A DNA stretch of 64,000 nucleotides from Enhydrobacter sp. GTDB lineage: Bacteria > Pseudomonadota > Alphaproteobacteria > Reyranellales > Reyranellaceae. The translations under genes and the position numbers were made by a program. Numbering within the stretch: position 1 is the first letter of the stretch; each line of letters opens with the position of its first letter. The notes beneath the pieces were generated by a model. The model was not told where the DNA came from. It worked only from the letters and a program-made list of their open reading frames with translations, and ran no database searches. This document shows positions 36,485 to 45,704 of this stretch, in pieces. The stretch is from positions 1 through 64,000 of the forward strand of contig JAHCJV010000014.1 of NCBI GenBank assembly GCA_026126105.1, given 5' to 3'.

Positions 36485-37651
36485 ATGACGACGATCGGGG
36501 TTGAGCGACGCCATTTCATGCTCGGGGCAGCCGCTGGCGCCGCATCGTTCAGCCTGCCCGCGCTGGCTCAGGGAGAGCCGATCAAGGTCGGCGTCATCAT
36601 TCCCATGTCCGGCCCGGCCGGCCCCAACGGTCAGGGCGTTGCCCACGCGGTGTCGATCGCGGCCGAGATGATCAACGCCAAGGGCGGCGTGATGGGTCGC
36701 AAGATCGTGGTCGTCGCCAAGGACGACGAGAGCACACCCGCCGTCGGCGTGACACGCGCCAACGAGATGGTGGCGGAGAAGGTCGCGCTGGTGATCGAGG
36801 GTTGGAACAGCCCTGTGACCCTCGCCATGCAGCCGGTGCTGGCCCGCGCCGACATCCTCGACATCACCGCGGTGTCGAAGGCCGATCCGATCCTCGCTGG
36901 CACGGCCAATCCCTTCGCCATCCGCATCAATAGCTCGAACGGTCAGGATGGCGGGGTGATCGCCGACATCCTCCTCAATCATCTCGGCGCCAAGCGAATC
37001 GGGTTCCTGTCGCAGAACGACGCCTACGGCAACGGCGCGCAGGCGGTGATCGAGGCCGAGCTCAAGAAGATCGGCAAGCCCTACGAGCGGGTCGTCGTCG
37101 AGCAGTTCCCGTTCAAGCAGACCGACTTCCGCGTCAGCCTGGCCAACGTCAAGCAGGCAAAGCCGGATGCCGTGGTCGCCATCAATGCCGCCGAGTCGTC
37201 CGGCATGCCCGCACTGATCCAGCAGTACCGTCAGGCCGGCGTCGAGGGCACCTTCGTCGGGGCCGTCGGTACGATATTGCCCACGGTTTTCCGTATCGCC
37301 GGTGAGGCGATGACGGGTGTGGTCTCGGCGGATATCTATTTTCCCGACCTGCCGCCCTTCGATGGCATCAAGGAGAACCTGGACTTCATCGCCGCATTCA
37401 AGAAGGCGCACGACCGGATCCCCGACAAGGGCGATGCACTCGGCGCCCAGGCGCTGATCTGCTGGGCGAGCGCCGCAAACGCGACCAAGAGCCTAGACCG
37501 CAAGACGGTGGCCGGCGCGATCCGCGGAAAGACGATCGCAGGAACGATCTTCGGCGACATGACGTTCGAGGCCAATGGCCAAGCGCAGCACAAGGCCACC
37601 CTCTTCAAGGTCACTGACGGCAAGACCGCCAAGCTCGAGGTCTTGAAGTAG
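36485..37651 (+). CDS. Liv-type ABC transporter substrate-binding protein
   Basis: A 388-residue type I periplasmic binding protein. The twin-arginine-like signal VERRHFMLGAAAGAASFSLPALAQ is cut before GEPIKVGVI. The typical start IKVGVIIPMSGPAGPNGQ and the middle LSQNDAYGNGAQAVIEAE are seen. It feeds the four genes that follow (two ATPases, two permeases). The ligand may be an amino acid, amide or urea-like compound; it cannot be read from sequence. Confidence 0.9.
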   Translation: MTTIGVERRHFMLGAAAGAASFSLPALAQGEPIKVGVIIPMSGPAGPNGQGVAHAVSIAAEMINAKGGVMGRKIVVVAKDDESTPAVGVTRANEMVAEKVALVIEGWNSPVTLAMQPVLARADILDITAVSKADPILAGTANPFAIRINSSNGQDGGVIADILLNHLGAKRIGFLSQNDAYGNGAQAVIEAELKKIGKPYERVVVEQFPFKQTDFRVSLANVKQAKPDAVVAINAAESSGMPALIQQYRQAGVEGTFVGAVGTILPTVFRIAGEAMTGVVSADIYFPDLPPFDGIKENLDFIAAFKKAHDRIPDKGDALGAQALICWASAANATKSLDRKTVAGAIRGKTIAGTIFGDMTFEANGQAQHKATLFKVTDGKTAKLEVLK

Positions 37652-37652
37652 C

Positions 37653-38414
37653 TTGGCGCTCCTTCGCGTTGCCGGGCTGACGGTCCGCTACGGGGCGCTG
37701 ACCGCGCTTGCCGACATGTCGTGGCAGGTCGAGGCCGGCGAAATCCTGGGCATCATCGGTCCGAATGGAGCCGGCAAGAGCTCGTGCTTCGCGGCCGTAA
37801 CGCATGCCGTGCGCCGCGACGGCGCGGTCTGGCTGGCCGACGAGAACGTCACAAGCCTCCCGACGCACGTGGTGGCGCGGCGCGGCCTGCGCCGCACCTT
37901 CCAGCAGAACGCTTTCTTCGGCGAGCTGACCCTGCTCGAGAACGCGATGGCGGCGATGCTGCGCGAGCACTCGACCTCGCTGCTGCGCTCGATCGCCCTG
38001 CCTTGGCAGGAACGCGCAGCGCGCCGGCGCGCTGAAGGCGCCGCTGCCGAGCTTCTGACTTCCTTCGGCATCGGACCCGACGACCACGGCAAACGGCCAG
38101 GCGACATCGCTTACGGCACGCAACGGCTGCTGTCGGTGGTGCTTGCATACGGGGCGGGCGCGCGGGCGCTGCTGATCGACGAGCCCGCGGCCGGCACCGG
38201 CGGCACCGACATGCAGCGGCTTGCCGACCTGCTGGTCGAGCTGCGCCGCCGGGGCGTCGCCGTGGTCGTGATCGAGCATCACATGGATCTTATCATGGCG
38301 ATCGCCGACCGGATCGTCGTTATCGACCAGGGCCGCAAGCTCGCGGAAGGCACACCCGCGGAGGTGCAGCGCAACGCCGCCGTGCTCGAAGCCTATCTCG
38401 GGCGCGCAGCATGA
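37653..38414 (+). CDS. LivG-like ABC transporter ATPase
   Basis: A 253-residue ATPase. Walker A is GPNGAGKSS, the signature region reads DIAYGTQRLLSV, and Walker B is ALLIDEPAAG. The ERI/LivG-type C terminus (IADRIVVIDQGRKLAEGTPAEV) is complete. It starts at a TTG one base after the receptor stop, because no ATG or GTG fits the N terminus. It overlaps the next ATPase by four bases. Confidence 0.9.
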   Translation: MALLRVAGLTVRYGALTALADMSWQVEAGEILGIIGPNGAGKSSCFAAVTHAVRRDGAVWLADENVTSLPTHVVARRGLRRTFQQNAFFGELTLLENAMAAMLREHSTSLLRSIALPWQERAARRRAEGAAAELLTSFGIGPDDHGKRPGDIAYGTQRLLSVVLAYGAGARALLIDEPAAGTGGTDMQRLADLLVELRRRGVAVVVIEHHMDLIMAIADRIVVIDQGRKLAEGTPAEVQRNAAVLEAYLGRAA

Positions 38415-39142
38415 CGAACGCGCTCGAAGCCTCGGGCGTCTCCGTGCGCTACGGCGGCAACCTCGCGGTCGATGGCGTCGATGTCATCGTGCCAGTGGGA
38501 AAGATGATCGGCATGGTCGGCGCCAACGGTGCCGGCAAGAGTACGCTGATCAATGCCCTCGCCGGCTGGTCGCGCGGTGCGCCACAGGTGCGCGGTACGG
38601 TTCAACTCGCTGGCAGGTCGATGGACGGCCTGCCGCCGCATCGTCGCGCCGCGCACGGGCTGGTGCTGGTGCCGGAAGGCAAAGGCATTTTCGCCGACCT
38701 CACCGTCACCGAGAACCTTGCACTCGTCAGGCCCCCCGCCGACACGACCGACCGTCACGTGTTCTCGATGGAGGAGATCTACGGCCTGTTTCCGCGGCTC
38801 GCCGAGCGGCGCGGACACAAAGGCGGCATGCTCTCGGGCGGCGAACGCCAGATGGTGGCGGTGAGCCGCGCGCTGCGCGCTGCACCGCGCGTGCTGCTGC
38901 TCGACGAGCCGTCAGCCGGGCTGGCGCCGCGTCTCGTCTACGAGCTGCTGGCCACGATGCGCTCACTCGTCGATCGCGGCCTATCGCTGCTGCTCGTCGA
39001 GCAGAACGTGCGCGCCACGCTCGAGCTCGTCGATGAACTCTACCTGCTGGAGCGCGGAAAGGTCGTCGCAAAGGGGCCCGCGGCGTCGATGAAGGACGAT
39101 CCGCGCATCCTCGAAGCGTATCTCGGAAGCCTCACCGCATGA
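38411..39142 (+). CDS. LivF-like ABC transporter ATPase
   Basis: A 243-residue ATPase. Walker A is GANGAGKST, the signature LSGGERQMVAVSRAL and Walker B VLLLDEPSAGLAP. VPEGKGIFADLTVTENL is typical of LivF. It powers the importer with its LivG-like partner. It overlaps the genes on both sides by four bases (ATGA). Confidence 0.9.
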   Translation: MTNALEASGVSVRYGGNLAVDGVDVIVPVGKMIGMVGANGAGKSTLINALAGWSRGAPQVRGTVQLAGRSMDGLPPHRRAAHGLVLVPEGKGIFADLTVTENLALVRPPADTTDRHVFSMEEIYGLFPRLAERRGHKGGMLSGGERQMVAVSRALRAAPRVLLLDEPSAGLAPRLVYELLATMRSLVDRGLSLLLVEQNVRATLELVDELYLLERGKVVAKGPAASMKDDPRILEAYLGSLTA

Positions 39143-39993
39143 CCCTCGCGCAACAGCTCATCAACGGCCTGGTGCTGGGCTCCGGCTATGCCCTCATCGC
39201 GATCGGCTGGACCGTGCTGCTGGGCGCGGCTCGGCTGGTCAACTTCGCCCATGGCCAGCTCTACATGCTGGGCGCCTTCATCGCCTGGGCCGCAATGACG
39301 AAACTCGGCGTGAATTACTTCGTCGCCGTGCCGATCGCCGTGCTGGCGCTCGGACTGCTGGGCGTTCTCCTGCAGGGCATGATGCTGCGGCTGGTGATGC
39401 AGCAGAACCTGACCAGCCTGATGATCGTCACCCTCGGGTTCGGCTACGTCTTCCAGGGCGGCGCGGCGCGCACGTTCGGTGGCGATCCCGAGCGCTTCAT
39501 CAGCCCTTTGCAGAACGCCAACATCCGCTTCGGCGAGATCTGGTTCACCTGGCAGGACGTGCTGACCCTGGTCTGCACCTTGGTGCTGTTCGGTGCACTT
39601 TGGCTGGTGCTGAACCGCACCCGCCTCGGCGCCCTGGTGCGCTCGGTGGCCGAGGATCCCAAGCTGGCACAGCTCTTCGGCATCGACGCCGCGCGGGTCT
39701 ACATCGGCGTCTTCGTCTTCGAGTGCGCCGCTGTGGCTCTCGCCGCAGGCCTGGTGGCGCCGCGCAGCCCAATTCTCGCCAGCATGGGCTTCGACGAGGT
39801 GATCCTGACCTTCGTGGTCGTGGTGCTGGGCGGCATCGGCAGCGTCGGCGGAAGCCTGCTCGCAGGCCTCGGGCTCGGCATGTTCACGGCCCTGTTCGGC
39901 GCGCTGGTCTCGCCCGCCTACACCACGGCAGCCGCCTTCCTGGTGCTGCTCGTGGTTCTGGCCGCGCGGCCGCGCGGTCTCCGTGCCCGGTGA
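39139..39993 (+). CDS. LivH-like ABC transporter permease
   Basis: A 284-residue inner-membrane permease with about eight helices. NGLVLGSGYALIAIGWTVLLG and RLVNFAHGQLYMLGAF match the LivH start. IGSVGGSLLAGLGLG is the cytoplasmic EAA-like loop. It forms the membrane channel with the next gene. Confidence 0.9.
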   Translation: MTLAQQLINGLVLGSGYALIAIGWTVLLGAARLVNFAHGQLYMLGAFIAWAAMTKLGVNYFVAVPIAVLALGLLGVLLQGMMLRLVMQQNLTSLMIVTLGFGYVFQGGAARTFGGDPERFISPLQNANIRFGEIWFTWQDVLTLVCTLVLFGALWLVLNRTRLGALVRSVAEDPKLAQLFGIDAARVYIGVFVFECAAVALAAGLVAPRSPILASMGFDEVILTFVVVVLGGIGSVGGSLLAGLGLGMFTALFGALVSPAYTTAAAFLVLLVVLAARPRGLRAR

Positions 39994-40003
39994 GGTGGCC
40001 AAG

Positions 40004-40987
40004 ATGAAGGCGTTCGCCACCCCCGCAGCGCTGATCCTTGCGGCGCTCGCCTACTTCGTGCCGTCGGTCGCAGGCGGCGCGCCGGTTGCCTATGCCGCCT
40101 GCACCACGATCGCCATCCTCGCGGTGATGGCCTACGGCGCCGATCTGATCCTGTCCTATCTCGGCGAGGTGAGCCTCGGCCACACCATCTTCTGGGCCGC
40201 CGGCGGCTATGCCGCCTCGATGCTGGCTGTCAATGCCGGTTGGAATGGCTGGCAGACGGCAGCAGCGGCGATCGCCATCTCGCTCATCCTGGCCGCGGTG
40301 CTCGGCCTCGTGACCTTGCGCACGCGCGAGTTCGTGTTCTCGCTGGTGACCTATGCCGCCGCCGTGGTGGCGATGGAGGTTGCCTTCAACTGGTCGTTCC
40401 TCGGCGGCTCGGACGGCATCGTCGGCGTGCCGCCCCTCGAGCTGACCTTGTTCGGCCGCGGCATCACGGGTTCGGCCAATGCCGATCTCTGGCCGATCGC
40501 CTGGGTGCTGCTGATGCTGACCCTGCTGTTCGTCGAGCGCTTCCGCCGCTCGCGCCTCGGCACTTCCGCGCTGATGGTGCAGATGAATCCCGATCTCGCC
40601 CAGGCGCTGGGCGTCGATGCCCGGGCGGTGCGCTTCCTCGTGTTCGTGACCTCGGCCCCGATCTCGGCGCTGGCCGGCTGGCTCTATGCCTATCAGCGTG
40701 CCTATGTCGGCCCGGACATGTTCGAAAGCTACTTCCTGGTGCTGATGCTGACAGCCATCGTCGTGGTGGGAAGGCGCCTGCTGCTCGGACCGCTGATCGG
40801 CACTGCGCTGATCATCATGCAGCAGACGTTCTTTTCGATCGGCGGCGATGGCGACAAGATCATCCTGGGCACGGTTCTGGCGGCTATTCTGCTGCTGTGG
40901 CCGCGGGGCCTGATCGGGCTATGGGATGTCCTGAAAAGGCTGCGAGCGAGCGCTCGATCGACGACGGCTCCAGCCCCTCGACAATAA
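40004..40987 (+). CDS. LivM-like ABC transporter permease
   Basis: A 327-residue permease with about ten helices. LSYLGEVSLGHTIFWAAGGY corresponds to the LivM QVSLGHA motif, and SDGIVGVPPLEL follows. The ATG at 40004 has GGTGAGGTGG upstream; a GTG at 39983 would overlap the previous stop. The last 104 bases lie opposite the 3' end of the convergent CobW-like gene. Confidence 0.88.
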   Translation: MKAFATPAALILAALAYFVPSVAGGAPVAYAACTTIAILAVMAYGADLILSYLGEVSLGHTIFWAAGGYAASMLAVNAGWNGWQTAAAAIAISLILAAVLGLVTLRTREFVFSLVTYAAAVVAMEVAFNWSFLGGSDGIVGVPPLELTLFGRGITGSANADLWPIAWVLLMLTLLFVERFRRSRLGTSALMVQMNPDLAQALGVDARAVRFLVFVTSAPISALAGWLYAYQRAYVGPDMFESYFLVLMLTAIVVVGRRLLLGPLIGTALIIMQQTFFSIGGDGDKIILGTVLAAILLLWPRGLIGLWDVLKRLRASARSTTAPAPRQ

Positions 40988-41861
40988 ACACCAGCCGCGA
41001 ACGGCGGTCCGCGCCGGGCCAGCCTTCCATGTGCTTCGGCGGGTGGACGAGATGCTGGACGCCGTGCACGGCAACCGGTGTGTCAGATCCTTCGACGTTC
41101 AGAATTCCTTTCACACGCAGGACCTTCTCACCGTGACGATTGAGCAGCATCGTCAGCCAGACGCCGAACATGGTCCAGTCGAGCGCGCCATCGAACCTCA
41201 GGACGAACGACTGCACCGCTCCATGCGGCGCCTCCACGGCGGCCGGAAAGGCGCGCAATGGCGAGTGAGCCCCGTCGTCGAACAGCATTGCAGCCGCGAT
41301 CGGCTGCTCCGCGGCCCGCAACAGCGGCGCGTCGGGATTGAGAAGGTGCAGCTCCGCGATCAGTGCCTCGTAGTCCGGCGCGAGGTCGGTCTTGGTCAGC
41401 ACAAGCCGGTCGGCCACGGCGACCTGCTTGATGGCCTCCGGGCGGCCGAGGCCATTCACGGCATCGACGGTGGTGATCACGTTACCGAGGCGAAAATGAT
41501 GCCGCAGCACGGGATCGGCCTGCACGGTCGACAGGATCGGGAACGGGTCGGCCAACCCCGAACTCTCCACCACGAGCCGCCGGAAGGCAGGCACCACGCC
41601 GCGTTCGCGCTTCGAATGGAGGTCCTTGATGGCCGTCGACAGCTCGCCACGGATGGTGCAGCACAGGCACCCCGTCGCCAGCAGCACAACGGTTTCGTCA
41701 ATGTGCCCCAGCAGATGATGATCGAGCCCGACTTCGCCGAACTCGTTGATCAGCACCGCGGTGTCGGCAAGCGCCGGATCGGCCAGCAGCCGCTGCAGCA
41801 GGGTGGTCTTGCCTGATCCCAGGAAGCCGGTGATCAGGTTGACCGGCGTGAAATCAACCAC
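40884..41861 (-). CDS. CobW/COG0523 family GTPase
   Basis: A 325-residue G3E GTPase. Walker A GFLGSGKTT is at residues 12-20. The metal-binding GCLCC motif is in LLATGCLCCTIRGE, ESSGLADPFP follows, and the guanine motif is LTKTD. The C-terminal CobW domain ends in the overlap with the LivM-like gene. These proteins deliver zinc, cobalt or other metals to client enzymes. The deacetylase two genes upstream is a plausible metalloenzyme client. Confidence 0.9.
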   Translation of the reverse strand: MVDFTPVNLITGFLGSGKTTLLQRLLADPALADTAVLINEFGEVGLDHHLLGHIDETVVLLATGCLCCTIRGELSTAIKDLHSKRERGVVPAFRRLVVESSGLADPFPILSTVQADPVLRHHFRLGNVITTVDAVNGLGRPEAIKQVAVADRLVLTKTDLAPDYEALIAELHLLNPDAPLLRAAEQPIAAAMLFDDGAHSPLRAFPAAVEAPHGAVQSFVLRFDGALDWTMFGVWLTMLLNRHGEKVLRVKGILNVEGSDTPVAVHGVQHLVHPPKHMEGWPGADRRSRLVFIVEGLEPSSIERSLAAFSGHPIARSGPAATAAE

Positions 41862-42183
41862 CGGTCGCCTCCAGCCGGTCGATCAGGCGCGGATCGAGCG
41901 GGTCGCAGGGTCGGCCGGTCAGCTTCTCGGCGGCGGCCCAAAGATGCGTGAGATTGTCGACGATCTCGCTCTTGCCGGTCAGTGTCGACAGGATGAAGGA
42001 CGAGGCCTGCCAGTCCGTCAGGACAAGCCCATAGAAGGACAACACCTTTTGCGCACACGCGACCCGATTGACCCGTTCGCGCCGGCGCTGCAGCGAATCG
42101 ACGTTGCGCGTGTAGACGCCGGGCCGCGCCGCGGCGTCGGTCCAGTCGCCCCCGCCGCCAAGCACGCCGCACAGGCCGCACAT
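41854..42183 (-). CDS. uncharacterised protein with N-terminal CxxC
   Basis: A 109-residue protein. It begins MCGLCGVLGGGGDWTD, with C2 and C5 as a possible metal or disulfide site. A helical domain follows (RRRERVNRVACAQKVLSFYG, LTDWQASSFILSTLTGKSEIV, LTHLWAAAEKLTG). It has no recognised domain. It overlaps the CobW-like gene by eight bases and follows the deacetylase by ten, so all three are one operon. A role in metal delivery or in assembling the deacetylase is inferred from context. Confidence 0.75.
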   Translation of the reverse strand: MCGLCGVLGGGGDWTDAAARPGVYTRNVDSLQRRRERVNRVACAQKVLSFYGLVLTDWQASSFILSTLTGKSEIVDNLTHLWAAAEKLTGRPCDPLDPRLIDRLEATGG

Positions 42184-42193
42184 TGGCCGGCAG

Positions 42194-43075
42194 TCACTTC
42201 TTGCGCGGGAAGCGCTTGGCGAAGTCGTCGGCCATCTCGTTCATGGTGACGAATTTCACGCCCGGATGGCCGGCCATGTAGTGATAGAGCCGTTCCAGCA
42301 TCGCCAGCACGTGCGGCCGGCCCGAGACGTCGGGATGGATGGTCATGGGAAACACCGCGTAATCGTACTCGCGATAGACCCAGTCGAACTGGTCGCGCCA
42401 CATCTCCTCGATGTCGCGCGGATTCACGAAGCCGTGGCTGTTGGGCGACTTCTTGATGAACATCATCGGCGGCAGGTCGTCGAGGTACCAGCTCGCCGGG
42501 ATCTCGATCAGGTCGGTCTCGTGTCCGCGCTTCAACGGCACCATCCACTCCCGAGGCTTCTTGGCGTAGTCGATCTTGGTCCAGCTGTCGCCGACCCGCA
42601 CATAGTAGGGCGTATGGTCGTTGTGCATCAGCGAATGGTCGTACTTTATGCCGCGCTCGAGCAGCAGCTCGTTGGTAACCGGAGAGAATTCCCACCATGG
42701 CGCGACATAGCCGGTCGGCCGCTTGCCGGAGAGCTGCGTGACCAGCTCGATGCACTTGTCGAGGATCTCAATCTCCTGCTCGCGGGTCATGGCGATCGGG
42801 TTCTCGTGGCTGTAGCCATGGATTCCGATCTCGTGCCCGGCCTCGGCCACCGCCTGCATTTCCTTGGGAAAGGTCTCGATCGAATGGCCCGGGATGAACC
42901 AGGTCGTCTTGATGCCGAGCCGCTGGAACATCTTCAGCAGGCGAGGACTGCCGACCTCGCCTGCGAACAAGCCACGCGAAATATCGTCAGGGGAATCCTC
43001 ACCGCCATAGCTTCCCAGCCATCCGGCAACTGCGTCGACGTCGATCCCAAATCCACAGAGAATTTCCTTGGCCAT
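42194..43075 (-). CDS. polysaccharide deacetylase family hydrolase
   Basis: A 293-residue NodB-type TIM-barrel hydrolase of the PuuE/peptidoglycan-deacetylase-like branch. [11 protein letters not shown] provides the first aspartates, [11 protein letters not shown] the metal-binding HxxxxH-like motif and [10 protein letters not shown] the arginine-free substrate loop. The late [15 protein letters not shown] supplies the last histidine. No signal peptide is present, so it acts in the cytoplasm on a small N-acyl or amide compound rather than on polymer. It is the first gene of the deacetylase/CxxC/CobW operon. Confidence 0.85.
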   Translation of the reverse strand: MAKEILCGFGIDVDAVAGWLGSYGGEDSPDDISRGLFAGEVGSPRLLKMFQRLGIKTTWFIPGHSIETFPKEMQAVAEAGHEIGIHGYSHENPIAMTREQEIEILDKCIELVTQLSGKRPTGYVAPWWEFSPVTNELLLERGIKYDHSLMHNDHTPYYVRVGDSWTKIDYAKKPREWMVPLKRGHETDLIEIPASWYLDDLPPMMFIKKSPNSHGFVNPRDIEEMWRDQFDWVYREYDYAVFPMTIHPDVSGRPHVLAMLERLYHYMAGHPGVKFVTMNEMADDFAKRFPRKK

Positions 43076-43110
43076 GTCCGGTGCTCCTCCGCATCATTCC
43101 ACGCACCCAA

Positions 43111-43150
43111 ACAGCAAAAAGCGTTCCGGACCTAGGTCCGGAACGCTCTT
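43111..43150 (-). terminator. intrinsic terminator after small secreted protein gene
   Basis: A perfect 28-base palindrome (43120-43147, arms AGCGTTCCGGACC and its complement around a central TA) is followed on the minus strand by TTTTTGCTGTTT. It lies between the small gene ending at 43204 and the deacetylase start at 43075, so it would stop transcription from the former. Confidence 0.65.
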
Positions 43151-43203
43151 GCTCAGCCTGTCGAAGTCGCGCCGGACGGCCCCAAGCCCCGCCCGCACCG
43201 CGC

Positions 43204-43440
43204 CTACAGGCCGACTTGTACCGACGGCGAAAGAACTCTGCGCTCCCGGAACTGCGAGCTGCCACGATCCTTCGTGGCCATCGCCTTTGGCAGAGTCGAC
43301 CTGGCTGTATCGACGAGAACGAACGGTTCATTGCTGGAGGGCCCGTTGGCGACAGCCCGTCCCTCGATGATGCTTGCTGCCGCGAACGTGATGACCAGAG
43401 CGGCGACCAACATGCTCGTTGCAATAACGATGTGACGCAT
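43204..43440 (-). CDS. small membrane or secreted protein, unknown
   Basis: A 78-residue protein. The N-terminal hydrophobic segment (IVIATSMLVAALVITFAAAS) is a signal peptide or a single membrane anchor. The rest is polar with no recognised domain. It is followed by a strong terminator on the same strand, which supports its being an expressed single gene. There is no clear relation to the neighbours. Confidence 0.55.
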   Translation of the reverse strand: MRHIVIATSMLVAALVITFAAASIIEGRAVANGPSSNEPFVLVDTARSTLPKAMATKDRGSSQFRERRVLSPSVQVGL

Positions 43441-43994
43441 TCAGCTTCCCCAGACTCCCAGCGGCGCACACTTCATGGTGTGCCTAGCTGCCGGTTACGT
43501 TTTTGAATATGTGTCTGCACTTCGGAAGAAGTAATATTTGCGTTCTCGACAGAATGCCAGTGAATTCGAATTCTGAAAGCGGCATTGATTCGGCCGCACT
43601 CCCCAGAAACAGCATCTCGTTCTTGTCGTAAGTCTCTGTATTTAAATACTAAATATACACAATCCTAATGGCAGCTCGCCTCTTCCTCCAGCCACTTGCC
43701 CACATTAATGGCACCAACGATGCGATCTCTTGTGCAGGCGCGAATTGTATCGTCTATATATCGCGTTCTGCATGATTATACCTACTCATCACAATGCCGT
43801 GAGCAGGCGAGTGGTCGGGTCTTATGGCCTCGGTCCTGTCATTGTATCGTTCAAGCGCTCTTCGAGCGGCGACCGGAACAGACACTACGATCGAGAACCA
43901 TCGAAGATGCCTGCGGCTTGCTTCACAATGACCGTTGTCTTGCACCCAGGGCGAAGCATCCCCTGCCCAAGGTCATAGGAGCAGAGTTTAAGAC
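43441..43994. other. 554-base AT-richer intergenic region
   Basis: No convincing gene is seen. The first half is clearly AT-richer than the rest of the window and includes the palindrome GTATTTAAATAC (43638-43649) and stretches such as AAATATACACAATCC. Two short open frames from about 43.70 to 44.0 kb have no recognisable content and look spurious. The region probably carries promoters for the genes on either side. It may be a trace of foreign DNA. Confidence 0.5.
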
Positions 43995-45680
43995 ATGAGC
44001 GAGTCGGATTGGCGCACCCGTGCCGGCACACGGTTCACGTGCGAGAAGCAGTCGGCACATGGCCGGAACGGAATGGTGGTCACGAACCATCCGCTGGCGT
44101 CGGCCGCGGGGATGGAAATGCTGGCGGCCGGCGGCAACGCGGTAGACGCGTCCGTCGCCGCCCAGTTCGCGCTGACGGTCGTGGAGCCGATGATGGTGGG
44201 GCTGATCGGCGGCACGACCTCGCATATCCGCCTCGCCGACGGCAGCCACAGGATCATCGACGGCATGAGCGCCGTCCCGCTCGCCGGCCATCCGACGATG
44301 TATCGTCCGATTCCCGGCACCTTGCCGCAGGTCTATGACGTCGAACGGCGCGAGAACCAGGTCGGCCCGAAGGCGGTGGCCACCCCAGGCTCGCTGCGCG
44401 CATGGTGCCACGCCCTCGACACTTATGGAACGATGGGGCTCGCCGACGTGATGCAGCCCGCAATCAGGTACGCCTCGCTCGGATTCACAGTCACCCCCTA
44501 TCTCTCCGACTGCATCGAAAGCGCCGCCGCCGAACTGCTCGACGATCCGTTTGCCGCGGACCGCCTGTTGCCTGACGGCACGCCGCTCAAGCCCGGCGAA
44601 CGGCTGGTGCAGGGCGACTATGCCGAGGCTCTGTCCCTTATCGCCCAGCAGGGCGAGGGAGCGCTGTATGGCGGCCCGCTTGGCGACCTGCTCGTCGAGT
44701 GTATGGAGCGAACCGGCGGATTCATCTCGCGCAAGGACCTCATCGACTACCGCGTGGTCGAACGCGAGCCTATCCGCGGCCACTATCGCGGCTGGGAGAT
44801 CCTCGGCCCGCCGCCGCCCGCCGCGTCAGGCGTGCACATCGCCCAGATGCTGAACATACTCGAAGACTACGACATCGCGAAGATGGGCTTCGGCACGGTG
44901 GAGACTCTCCATCTGTTGGCCGAGGTGCTGAAGATTGCCTTTGCCGACCGTGCCGAGGCGAGCGGCGATCCGGACTTCGTGAAGGTGCCTGTCGAGCGCA
45001 TCACCTCGAAGGCCTATGCCGATGAGCGGCGCGCGGAGATCGATCCGGCGGGCGCCAGGAGTTGGGCTGGCGGATTGCTCGCCAGGGAAGGCGCCGATAC
45101 GACCCATCTCACCGTCGCCGACGGCAAGGGCAACGTCGTCACGACGACGCAAACCATCAACAGCCTGTTCGGCGCGCGCTTCATTGTGCCGGGCATCGGC
45201 ATGGTGCCGAACGACTACATGTCGAACTTCGACCCCCGGCCAGGTAGCCCGCTGTCGATCGCGCCAGGCAAGCGGGTCACCACCTCGATGTCGCCGGTGA
45301 TGGCGCTGCGCGACGGCCGGGTGGTCTATGCGCTCGGTCTGCCGGGGGGCCGCAAGATCTTCCCGTCGGCGTGGCAGGCCTTGATCAACCTGATCGATCA
45401 CGGCATGGCGCTGCAGGAGGCGGTCGAGGCACCGCGCATCTGGACCGAGGGCGTCGTGCTCGAGGTCGAGCATGGCGTTCCCGAAAGCGTCCGCAAAGGC
45501 CTGCGAGACCTCGGTCACACGCTGCAGGTCATGCCGACCGTGGCGGGCGGCATGAACGCCATCCAGTTTCACGACGACGACAGCATGACGGGCGCGGCTT
45601 GCTGGCGCGCCGATGGCGCCGCGATCGCGCTCGGCGGCGGCTTGGCGCGCGCCGGCGTGCGGTTCGTCCTGCCGAGCTGA
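43995..45680 (+). CDS. gamma-glutamyltransferase family protein
   Basis: A 561-residue Ntn-hydrolase. Large-subunit features are GMVVTNHPLASAAGMEMLAAGGNAVDA and VGPKAVATPGSLRAW. The autoprocessing threonine lies in GADTTHLTVADGKGNVVTTT. Small-subunit glycines in LGLPGGRKIFPSAWQALIN are also present. No signal peptide is seen, unlike periplasmic Ggt, so a cytoplasmic role on glutathione or other gamma-glutamyl or acyl-amide compounds is likely. An AGGAG lies about 12 bases before the ATG. Confidence 0.9.
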   Translation: MSESDWRTRAGTRFTCEKQSAHGRNGMVVTNHPLASAAGMEMLAAGGNAVDASVAAQFALTVVEPMMVGLIGGTTSHIRLADGSHRIIDGMSAVPLAGHPTMYRPIPGTLPQVYDVERRENQVGPKAVATPGSLRAWCHALDTYGTMGLADVMQPAIRYASLGFTVTPYLSDCIESAAAELLDDPFAADRLLPDGTPLKPGERLVQGDYAEALSLIAQQGEGALYGGPLGDLLVECMERTGGFISRKDLIDYRVVEREPIRGHYRGWEILGPPPPAASGVHIAQMLNILEDYDIAKMGFGTVETLHLLAEVLKIAFADRAEASGDPDFVKVPVERITSKAYADERRAEIDPAGARSWAGGLLAREGADTTHLTVADGKGNVVTTTQTINSLFGARFIVPGIGMVPNDYMSNFDPRPGSPLSIAPGKRVTTSMSPVMALRDGRVVYALGLPGGRKIFPSAWQALINLIDHGMALQEAVEAPRIWTEGVVLEVEHGVPESVRKGLRDLGHTLQVMPTVAGGMNAIQFHDDDSMTGAACWRADGAAIALGGGLARAGVRFVLPS

Positions 45681-45704
45681 CCGGACCCATCTCACCCGAG
45701 AGGC

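Noticed and set aside
43843..43856. TTGTATCGTTCAAG as a FixK-type box before the gamma-glutamyltransferase gene
   Set aside because: The spacing between half sites is five, not six, and one half does not fit TTG(A/C).
43696..43998. Open frames of 80-100 codons before the gamma-glutamyltransferase gene
   Set aside because: No recognisable domain, overlapping alternatives in several frames, and one runs into the start of the real gene. They look like chance frames in a promoter region.
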